A stretch of 64,000 nucleotides of DNA from Nipponacmea schrenckii (lineage: Eukaryota; Mollusca; Gastropoda; Lottiidae): positions 40,025,084 through 40,089,083 of the forward strand of contig CM060200.1 of NCBI GenBank assembly GCA_030562195.1. The letters run 5' to 3'. Both the position numbers and the translations under genes were made by a program. Positions 45,401-64,000 of the stretch are shown here, one piece after another. Within the stretch, counting starts at the first letter, position 1. The number at the start of each line of letters is the position of its first letter. The notes under the pieces are model-generated. The model made no database searches, was not told the DNA's origin, and saw nothing but the letters and a program-made list of their open reading frames with translations.

Positions 45401-46784
45401 AATCTTAATAGATAATACACCCAACAGGTTCATAAGGGAACCCACACTCTCATACACCACAACCTAATAGTACTAAGTGGGACGTAAGAATACCAGTTAA
45501 AACGGTAACATGTCAAAACGGTAACAAATTTTATTAGTTAAAACGGTAACAACTCCGCTAAAACGGTAACAAATTTTATTAGTCAAAACGGTAACAAGTC
45601 CACCAAAATGGTAACGCAAATTTGGTTAAAACGGTAACAACTCCGCTAAAACGGTAACAGCTATTTTTGGTTAAAACGGTAACGAAATAAATCCTATAAT
45701 TAATGTGATCTTTATTAATCAAGATAGTATTAACTTAAAATCAGTGATTGAAAAGAACTCGAACAATCTTTGCCAATTGATCAAAGTAATATACAGATTT
45801 CCTGACAACTATCATAATTAGTAATCACGATAACGATGTAAGTATTCTTCCGACATATCAAGCTAACTTTTTGACGATACATAATATTTTCTAATTAATG
45901 AAATAAACAGTCATAAAATACTTGTCCGATGCCTGACTTATGAAATTTTGTTTGTCAGCACATTTTATGAATAGTGTTGCACTTGTTTGACTGTTTGGAA
46001 TTGGAGGCACGTTCGATGCTTTCGTCGTGTCATTTTCTAATGAAACCACCGGGGTGGTGTCGCCCCGGGAGCAAAAATCGAACGCAACTCCCTCACAGAT
46101 ACTCGTAATGCACTGCTCACGTGATGTCTTTCAACACTTCTAACAGTTCAGAGATTATTTACCCAACCTTCTTTTTTTGTACAGATTACAAAAAGCCCAT
46201 ACATTAAAGAAATACATAAATACACAATATCTTAGAATAAACGGTTTTAGCACTAAAAATTAAGGTGTCTCTGTTTTGTCAACTTACTCTTCGTCGGACG
46301 AGGTGCGTTCATAGTATTAGCAGACCTATGCATACATTTTCACAATTTGCTCCATTGTAATTTTTACTACTACGAAATGTTTATATTAAAGATTTGTACA
46401 AAATATCTTATTTTTTTATCCACCAAAATATCTGTTACCGTTTTAGCGGAGATGTTACCGTTTTAACCGAAAATTTTTGTTACCGTTTTAGCGGAGTTGT
46501 TACCGTTTTAACTAATAATATTTGTTACCGTTTTGACATGTTACCGTTTTAACTGGATACCGTACGTAAACAACCCAAAAACGGATACGTACTCTTTTTT
46601 GAGGACTATCAATCCAATACAAATTAGGTTCTCGGAATCTAAGCACACCAGGTTTCGATACAGTAACTGCATCTTCATCGATTCTAAGCCCGGGGCCAAC
46701 CAAAACTTTCTTAGAAGCTTCAGATTCCTTTAAATTGTTTAAAACATCACCCGGCATAAATAAATTTCCCACGTGGGCCGCCAT
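42411..46784 (-). CDS. Exosome complex component RRP40 (right copy)
   Basis: Same gene as at 14697-19656, intact. Exons (minus): 46593-46784, 44118-44267, 43560-43711, 42411-42624, giving 235 residues. S1 and KH signatures are preserved. The one residue change I see is Ile200 for Val200; other coding differences are silent (for example TAC for TAT in exon 3). Intron 1 holds one AACGGTAAC element and one compact CAGTGGTTTCACC element, but neither the nested hAT-like MITE nor the extra tandem copies seen on the left. Confidence 0.96.
42640..43295. repeat. Tandem repeat in EXOSC3 intron 3 (right)
   Basis: About eight units of roughly 75-80 bp with AATAAGACTACAATAGCAGC and CATTAGTCAGATTTATTAAT; longer than on the left. 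Confidence 0.9.
44902..45345. mobile_element. MITE with CAGTGGTTTCACC ends, uninterrupted (right)
   Basis: Both ends match 16177-17647. Here the interior is compact (444 bp), with a single unit of the 59-bp repeat and no nested element, giving the ancestral form of the nested structure on the left. Confidence 0.85.
45488..46561. mobile_element. AACGGTAAC-terminus element in EXOSC3 intron 1 (right)
   Basis: Counterpart of 14920-16034, reversed. Starts GAATACCAGTTAAAACGG, ends CCGTTTTAACTGGATACC. Flank GTACGTAA on one side and GGACGTAA on the other: the 8-bp duplication with one mutation. Confidence 0.9.
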
Positions 46785-47030
46785 GTTGTGATGATTTTCC
46801 TAAAATTTGGGATTTTTAAAATTAAACCCAAACGAATGATCACCTAATGTTGCAGATTTTGGATTAAAGAAAGACCAATTTCTTATTTTAGGCAAAATTC
46901 TGTGATTTCATTAATTTTCAGTGTTTTAATGGATTTTGAGAAAAAGAAAAAATATTTTGTTAATTTTGACTTCACAATTCTTACCGGACTAAATTTGAAG
47001 GAAGCCGCCATTATTCTCCAAATTTCCAAC
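46785..47030. promoter_or_regulatory. Bidirectional promoter, EXOSC3 / CARM1 (right copy)
   Basis: 246 bp between the divergent start codons, the same length as on the left. CCAAT box near 46874. No TATA box seen. Confidence 0.75.
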
Positions 47031-57059
<10,029 letters not shown>

Positions 57060-59614
57060 TGTTCCTTATAATTAGATTAACACAGCCAACAGAATTTATA
57101 CCCTCAAACCCTGTAGTATCTTTAAATGAACTGTTCCACTCAAAAATGCATGTGCAGAATAGTCCATTAGAGAGTTACCCTTAAACACTGTTATACCTTT
57201 GAATGAGCCATTCCAATCGAAGATACACACTCTGGAATGAATACAATGTATGCCTATGCAGAAAGGTTCATTAGAGAGTTACCCTTAACCCTGTTATCTT
57301 TGAATGAGCCATTCCACTCAAAGATGTACTTGCTGAAGCGACAGAAAATATGCATGTGTCAACTAGATAACATATTGTTGATTAGTGGAAATTAGACTGA
57401 TTATTTTTTTCATAACTTTTGGGTTTACTTGTTATTTCAAACTTGATACCATATACATATTGATCTTAAGATGTTTTGGTTAAGACTGGGTTCTAGAATG
57501 GTTAATTTCTGTTGGCTTGTATACAATTTATTTTTAAACCGGACAATTGTAAATAGTGATAATAGGACTGGATAATGTGGACTATAACATTTTGAAGATA
57601 AGGTTGTCCAGCCCTATGTTGTAAAGTGCTAAATACCATTTTGTGTTGCATCAAGTTTCATAGTGATTACTTAATCTAGCCCACATAAATTTATGGTAAA
57701 ACTTTTTTTATTCATCTTCACAACACCTTGACATTATTAGACACTTTTCTTGCAGTGATTTGACGGATTATATGCCAGGGAATACAGCCAATCAGAGCAC
57801 AGGACAGAATGTCTGTAACTTTAAATAATAATGTTAACAGTTTACCAGGGGCTGTGATTGGCTGTATTAGCTAGAATGCAATTAAGTGATAAAAGAAAAT
57901 TATCTAATGAAGCCAATGGGTGTCCATCAGCCATTACTTGTAATGACTTGACATTGTGAAGATGAATTCAAATTAAATAAGGTTTAGGTTTCTTTTCTTT
58001 TTTTGCTGCAATTACGTTTAAACCTCAATTCAATTAACAGTCATTTAACCGGTGTTTTTTATGATTTTTATTTTGACCGCAATCAGGGTTAGATATTGAT
58101 ATTTCACATCCCTTATTATGTAAATAGACTGTTCCAACTTCCATATCGCAATGTTTAAAATATGCATTATTGGAATAGGTCAAAAGGAATTAAAGGGGTT
58201 TTCTGATATTGTTAATATCTGCTCAGTTCTCACTTTGGACAAAACAGCTGTTACAGGTACATAACTAATTACACCAAAGACTTAGGTAACAGTTTATTCC
58301 TTTAGAGACAATGTTTCTGGCAATATTACATTATTCTTCAATTTTACATATTTTTTTAAGCAAAGGGCATTATGAAATTTGAGTAAAAACTAAAATGATC
58401 ATGAAAACGATTGTGTGTACCTGGAGTCTAATAGATTTCAAGTCTGTGGGGAAACTTCAAACCAAAGTTTAGAAGTGTCTTTTTTTAAATTATGTATTGA
58501 TCACCTCCCTGGCCTCATGTAAACTTTGATTCTCCTATATCCACGGTTTATAACTAGGCCTATTTATAATGGCTAATCACTTCCTGTATAAGTGTTAATA
58601 GATATCTAGTTATTTAAACTGATATCACCTCTTACCTTATGTTAAATAGATAAATAGATCTAGACCAGCTGAGAAGCCTATATCAACCCTTATCTTTCTA
58701 TTAGTACTATTAACAGTTAACAGATCCCTGACCAATTTCATTACCTCCCCTTCCATTATATGAAGATAGTTTAATTAATTTTAATTTCAAAGTTATGGTA
58801 AGTCAATATTTTAAATGAAAATGGCGACGCGAACTTTTCATTTACCAAAAATGGGGACATTGCTGGAAAAGGTTGAATACCCCTGGACTGGAACAACTTT
58901 AAAAAGAATGGTCCAATCTTTTAGATGAAAATATACCTCACTACCCCTTAAAATTTCAAAATAACCCCAAGGTTGAAAATCCCTGCAAAACGTTCTTCAT
59001 AATTATTACAAATAAAAGTGTGTTCAAATAGTGCTTAGTATAAATTATAGAGAAATACAGAAGCTTTCATATAGAACTATACAATTAGGGTAGTGGATAG
59101 GCCATTGCCATGACAATATGCAAATTGACTAATTATTCTTCAAGTAGGAAGATTGTGATTGGTTATCTCCCTTTCCTTAAATATAATATAAAAAATTAAT
59201 CAGATTTGTTTCTATGACAACAAAGATTGTTTATATATAAATATTGTATGTAGATTAGGATTGTATATTGTTACCATGGATATCATCAAATTTCTCATCA
59301 TTTGTTTATGTTTCATAGTTTTTTTGTTTTTGTGAAAATCATTTAGAATATGTGAAAAGCAGGTATCTACTGTGTAGCTACCTTACTTATTATTTTTTTT
59401 TTCATTTTGAACAAATTTCTCCTGCTTGGTTCTCATCAGAACTGAACTTTTTTTAAAAATTTATCTTCAAAGTCAACCGGATGCTTGTCTGAAATTTTTG
59501 GAAATGTAGTCAACTTTCACAATTATTTGCAGATGTTAAATATACATGTACATGTACATTCTAAATTTTCAACTGCTAATAAAAAACTTGACCATTTGAC
59601 TTGAAATACAGGCC

Positions 59615-59620
<6 letters not shown>
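57060..59620 (+). other. CARM1 3' untranslated / downstream region
   Basis: Non-coding. From 57100 to 57335 there are about three diverged tandem copies of a block with AGAGTTACCCTTAA and TTTGAATGAGCCATTCCACTC. Candidate AATAAA poly(A) signals lie near 59011 and 59578; either could end the CARM1 transcript. No further gene is supported. Confidence 0.55.

Positions 59621-59646
<26 letters not shown>
59617..59646. repeat. (ATT)n microsatellite
   Basis: About ten consecutive TTA/ATT triplets. Confidence 0.95.
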
Positions 59647-59648
<2 letters not shown>

Positions 59649-60089
59649 AGTTTGATCAGTAATTACCAGTGTCTAATTAAAACAAGTTCTCCATTTGTAT
59701 AACTGTGTTTTATTTTTTTTAATTGTTCTAGAGGTCACGGCAAAAAGTAGCCAGCCTTACGTATTTCCGGTTAAAATTCACCCAGGCCTGTAGCCAGCGC
59801 GCATACATAGAGTTGAGGAAGGGTATGGGGGTACACCTTTAATTTTCGTACATTGGTTCAAGGGGAGTAGAGACTTAGAAACTGATTGTAATTCTTAATG
59901 ATACGGTACAATACGATGCTGATCAAATCCCTTGACGTCAAAGCTGCTACTATAGTGGTATTTAACAATCCGACTTAAAACTTCCCCCAAAAAATTGTAT
60001 GGTCGTCGTCATGAACTAGTCTAATCGAAAGATTCGCTTTTTAGAAGTGATATAAAGCTATGTACATGTATATAGGTGTTTAATTTTTC

Positions 60090-60710
60090 GCACCAGACCG
60101 CCTGTGGTAATAGCTTGAATTTGTGAAGCTGTATAAAGTAAAGTTTGTAATAGCTTGACATTGTGAAGATGTATAAGACGAAGTTGGTAATAGCTTGACA
60201 TTGTAAAGATGTATAAGTATAAAGTTTGTAATAGCTTGACATTGTGAAGATGTATAAGATGAAGTTTGTAATAACTTGACATTGTAAAGATGTATAAGTA
60301 TGAAGTTTGTAATAGCTTGACATTGTGAAGATGTATAAGACGAAGTTGGTAATAGCTTGACATTGTAAAGATGTATAAGTATAAAGTTTGTAATAGCTTG
60401 ACATTGTGAAAATGTATAAGATGAGGTTGTAATAGCTTGACATTGTGAAGATCAATAAGTATAAAGTTTGTAATAGCTTGACATTGTGAAGATGTATAAG
60501 ACGAAGTTGGTAATAGCTTGACATTATGAAGATGTATAAGTATGAAGTTTGTAATAGCTTGACATTGTGAAGATGTATAAGTATGAGGTTGTAATAGCTT
60601 GACATTGTGAAGATGTATAAGTTGAAGTTTGTAATAGCTTGACATTGTGAAGATGTATAAGTACCGTATAAAGTTTGTAATAGCTTGACATTGTGAAGAT
60701 GTTCGTTTCA
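60090..60710. repeat. 38-41 bp minisatellite
   Basis: About fifteen units of GTAATAGCTTGACATTGTGA then AGATGTATAAGT and a variable end (ATGAAGTT, ATAAAGTT, or ACGAAGTT). Two long minus-strand frames over it encode repetitive peptides and are artefacts. Confidence 0.95.
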
Positions 60711-60932
60711 TTGACCTCTTATAATTCTTTTTAAATCCAGGATAGCCTACAAATGTAAACCAGAAAATTCCACTTATCTGTGTTATCCTATTTTTATCAT
60801 TGAACATAATTTATTATCAATTTTAACTTTCCCAGCCCATGTCATCCACATTCTAGCCTTTTCGTAGTTCTAGTTTATCACCAAATTATAACGGTAACTC
60901 TCGTTTTTACCTTTTACTCGTAACTGGTAAAC

Positions 60933-61136
60933 TTATCCAAAAATAAAACATGTCGCAAAACTCATCTCAAACAAATTCATTAATTTTTGCGTAGATGAAG
61001 CCTGTTCAATTTGAGCTTCTTTATTATGAAGACTTGTGCTTATTCTTCTGGCATAATCCTTTTCAGTTTGAATACCCCATAAATCCCTAATCTGTGAAGG
61101 ACCTCGTTTTTCTGCGGTGTACACTTTCTCTGACAT
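60933..61136 (-). CDS. Possible small gene or exon, unknown function
   Basis: A 67-codon frame with a protein-like composition: MSEKVYTAEKRGPSQIRDLW, then a charged helical stretch (TEKDYARRISTSLHNKEAQIEQ) typical of short coiled-coil proteins, then a hydrophobic end that may be read-through past a splice site. I do not recognise the family; short ciliary microtubule proteins look similar in general style, but that is speculation. A second, decayed version of the same sequence lies at about 61200-61400 with frameshifts. Evidence is composition only. Confidence 0.3.
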   Translation of the reverse strand: MSEKVYTAEKRGPSQIRDLWGIQTEKDYARRISTSLHNKEAQIEQASSTQKLMNLFEMSFATCFIFG

Positions 61137-61199
61137 TTCTTCAATCTTACACTAATTAATCTTTAACTTACAGAAAATTAAACGTATTCTACTTTTTGT

Positions 61200-61400
61200 A
61201 TCTGTATTCCAAATATAACGTTTTTTTTACTTTTATTCAGAACTGGTAAATTATCCAAAAATAAACATTCAAAACTATCTAAACAAATTAATTAGTTTTT
61301 AGGTAATGAAGCCTTAGGAGCTTCTTTATTATGAAGAACTTTCTAGCTAATCTTTAGTTTGAATACCCAATAAATGCCCCACTATAGACCTGATTGGTGG
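61200..61400 (-). pseudogene. Decayed tandem copy of the 60933-61136 sequence
   Basis: Shared blocks in the same order: AAACAAATTAATTAGTTTTT, GGAGCTTCTTTATTATGAAGA, TTTAGTTTGAATACCC and the flanking AACTGGTAAA. It has several deletions relative to the first copy, so no frame remains. Confidence 0.55.
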
Positions 61401-62780
61401 AGCAATAAATATATCTGGAGAAGGTATGGGGTATGGTGTAAGCTGTAATGAAGTAGTGAAAAGTTTTCATGGAGGCAATTTCTATTTTCTTTTTACATGG
61501 TAAACCCTTCTTTACAAATATGTTTCGCAGTTTCTATAGTCTTCCCCGTCTCGTCCTCATACAGGAGAAAATAAAAACTTTAAGCTCTGCATTTTAAACC
61601 CTTATTTTGTGAACTTTCAAGTGATCTCAATCTAATCTAATGTGCATGTCCTCTTTTTGGTGTGTATGGAATTCACCTAATTTATTATTTTGAAGATAAA
61701 AAGTTGATAATTAATTATGATAAAGCGGCTAATTATAAAACATTGAAATCTTTGACCGTGATAAACTAATTTTCATAATGATTAGATTAATTGTCCTAAG
61801 TTCGTGAACTCCGATACATGGCATCAACTAGGGGTGACCTGTAACAGATCCTGGAAAACTTTTCCATATTATCAAAACAATTGTAGAAGATGAACTTGAG
61901 GTTAATGGTATCAATTGTGTTTGTGTATTGATGGGACTTAAATGATTTCGTTGGTGGGGGTGGAGGGCTGTAAGAGGCGAAAACCACTGCTTTTGTTGGA
62001 GGCTTCCATATATGCCTCTTTAAAACAATAGCCTTTCGCCCTATCGGTTATTGAACAATTTTGGAACCTTAAACACTGGACAAAGGGACTCTCACACAAT
62101 AGCGATTACCAGTTGCGTATGGTTGCGAATAAGCCATAAGTTTCGAATGCATCTCTCATGCACCATAGTTGTATGTTGTGTTCGAAACTCAGGGCTATTT
62201 ACATTATTGGCAACCATAGACAACTCGTAATCACAACGGTTTGAGGGTGCATTAATCTAATGCAAATGCCCAATCAAACCGACTCCTTAAGGAGAAAACC
62301 CATTGCCAGGTCGTCATTGTTACAAACTACAGTTGAGCTCAAATTCTATCCAGTTTATGGACTTAGACCCTAGTAGAAGTGTTATCTATTATCAATAAAC
62401 TGTATGTATAATGTGATAAATCTAACTGTGACTGATTTCAGGTTTCAAATCAACAGAAAGTACGTAATTATACTGATTACAATTAATATTTGACATTTCA
62501 ACCCAATTTTAACAGCGCACGTGATTTAAACCAGGGTTATGTAAAGAGAGCGACCAAAGTACAAGTCAACAAACCAAATTAAAAACTGTCATATTTCAAT
62601 ACACATTATAATTTTAAACCTAATTTAGGCACATTTGGAAAATGATGTTGGGGTGAGGGGTGAGGGATAAGAGGCGGGGAGTCTCCTGGTTATATAAATC
62701 ATACAATGTATCCTAATTTCGTTCTGATCATTTCTCCAAGTATTATTCCGTTCTACTTTACAATGCTCTTTTCCTTTCTC
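61401..62780. other. Gene-free stretch
   Basis: No supported gene, splice-consistent exon or transposon end on either strand. Confidence 0.5.
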
Positions 62781-63010
62781 TACAAACCACGGTCTGCAAC
62801 AATGCTGTTTTCCAGAATTTCTCTACAAACCACGGTCTGCAACAATGCTGTTTTCCAGAATTTCTCTACAAACCACGGTCTGAAACAATGCTGCTTTCCA
62901 GGGTTTCTTTACAAACCACGATCTGAAACAATGCTCCAATGCTCCGGAGTTTCTCTAGAAAAAACTGCTGCTCTGGGGAATTTCGAAACAAACTACGGTC
63001 TGCAGCACTG
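62781..63010. repeat. 43-bp minisatellite
   Basis: About five units of ACAAACCACGGTCTGCAACA then ATGCTGTTTTCCAGAATTTC, decaying to the right. A plus-strand 104-residue frame over it is repeat-derived. Confidence 0.9.
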
Positions 63011-63165
63011 CTGGGTTTAAGATTCTGGGCCTTATTCCACATCAATTCTTACGATAAGTATTTGTCATACGTTTGGAATTTGAGAAATATCATACGTTTT
63101 TGTGAAACGGAACCAATGATTTGGCAGATTTTCCTTTAATGTTCTATCATGTTTCGAATGATAAT

Positions 63166-63200
63166 TAAATGAAATGAATGGAGTTTTACATCCTATTATG
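63166..63200 (-). mobile_element. SINE tail fragment
   Basis: AAATGAAATGAATGGAGTTT then TACATCCTA, the reverse of the common SINE tail. Confidence 0.5.
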
Positions 63201-63695
63201 ATGATGATGAGTTCCGTTGGTTTGTGGGAAAATTTGATTGTCATAAAGTCCAAAATGATTTTTAAGACCCCCATAGGACGCCCTCATCCCCTTCCCTTGG
63301 AATTTGACTGACTCGGTTATGAATCCCCACCCCACTTTCATTACTTTTCAGTGTCAAATTTCTAATCAGTGAACTTTCCAATACCTGTCGTCTTCCTCAG
63401 CGCAACTTGCCCTGGTCTTTAGAAATTCATGAGGTATAGGCTATACTACATTTTAAAACGGCAAAACGTGTAAAGTTCCAAGTCTAATAAGTCTAATAAT
63501 AATATGGAATTATTTCAAACAATTTAAGTTAGATGCGCCCCTTTAATGTGAAAATGATCTAAAAATAGCCCGTACCTGATATTTTCTACCTTCACCGATA
63601 TCAACCCTTCCTAAATACAATGATTACCTTGCATCTGACACAGTTACAGAGTTCGCTGTCAAGTTTTGGACTTTGAAATGTTGTTGAAGATTAGA
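63201..63695. other. Upstream region of the gene at 63783
   Basis: No repeat or gene recognised. It probably includes regulatory sequence for the downstream gene. Confidence 0.4.
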
Positions 63696-63700
63696 GCGAG

Positions 63701-63710
63701 TATAAATATA
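63701..63710 (+). promoter_or_regulatory. TATA box
   Basis: TATAAATATA lies about 73-82 bases before the ATG at 63783, a spacing that fits a start site near 63735 and a 5' leader of about 45 bases. It is the only convincing TATA promoter in the window, as expected for a strongly or tissue-specifically expressed secreted product. Confidence 0.7.
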
Positions 63711-63782
63711 CCAGTCCCATCATCTCTGGTTAATTCAAAATAATAGAACATTATTGTACAAGCGGAGGTCTCACGCTGTAAA

Positions 63783-64000
63783 ATGGAGACTAAAATACTG
63801 CTACTCGCAGTCCTTGTGGCTGGAGCGCTGGCAGGTAGGAATCTTTAATATTTACCTGTATTGTTTGTAAATGTGTAAATAGAATATAAAGCTGTTTCTG
63901 GGCTTAATTGTTCAAAGGTTTCAATAGTAAAGATTCTGGTTCCTTTTATTTCTTATTTCTATTTTCATTTATATCAATGATAGGAGTCAGTATTCTGTCC
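63783..64000 (+). CDS. Secreted protein, first exon (runs off the window)
   Basis: Exon 1 is 63783-63834: METKILLLAVLVAGALA plus one base, a textbook signal peptide (charged start, leucine-rich core, small residues at -3 and -1) ending at a GCAG-GTAGGA donor. A possible exon 2 begins at 63984 after a pyrimidine-rich AATGATAG acceptor and would continue GVSILS in frame, but only 17 bases are visible. The mature protein lies outside the window, so its identity is unknown. Confidence 0.7.

Noticed and set aside
60021..60807. Two overlapping minus-strand frames of 194 and 249 residues
   Set aside because: They translate the minisatellite in two frames with the same repeated peptide words; no independent coding evidence.

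Overview
This is a eukaryotic window, AT-rich, with GT-AG introns, tRNA-derived SINEs, miniature inverted-repeat transposons and many minisatellites. The protein families (lophotrochozoan-like CARM1, EXOSC3, ISCA1, a GT92 glycosyltransferase) and the SINE style suggest an invertebrate, most likely a marine mollusc; that assignment is inference. Two runs of exactly 500 N (10187-10686 and 30596-31095) show it is a gapped draft scaffold.

Layout. 1-2520: three minisatellites. 2521-6000: gene-poor, with SINE fragments. 6314-8432 (minus): a two-exon GT92-type glycosyltransferase flanked by direct repeats. 9541-10186: a 59-bp minisatellite running into the first gap. 10687-30595: a 19.9-kb contig carrying the 5' exons of CARM1 (minus), EXOSC3 (plus) and ISCA1 (minus). 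31096-33784: a spacer with small transposons. 33785-50033: the same three-gene segment again, reverse-complemented: ISCA1 (plus), EXOSC3 (minus), CARM1 (plus). 50034-57059: the rest of CARM1, present once. 57060-63780: the CARM1 3' side and mostly non-coding repeats. 63783: first exon of a secreted protein that continues beyond the window.

The main structural fact is this roughly 16-20 kb inverted duplication. The left copy is bounded on both sides by 500-N gaps, its coding sequence is almost identical to the right copy, and the arms differ by clean transposon insertions and array lengths. The simplest reading is two haplotypes of one locus placed in the same scaffold, rather than a true palindrome. 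The arms are still useful as an allele comparison: they show an empty and a filled site for an element with 8-bp target duplications, a nested hAT-like MITE, a right-only Penelope-like remnant, and loss of the CARM1 exon encoding the YFxxY helix region in the copy that carries the catalytic exons.

Gene logic. CARM1 and EXOSC3 are head-to-head with 246 bp between start codons, so they share a bidirectional promoter. EXOSC3 and ISCA1 are tail-to-tail. The three genes are conserved housekeeping functions (histone arginine methylation, RNA exosome cap, mitochondrial Fe-S assembly) with no obvious joint pathway. I found no CRISPR array, operon or new multi-gene system. The novelty lies in genome structure, the CARM1 exon loss and the repeats.
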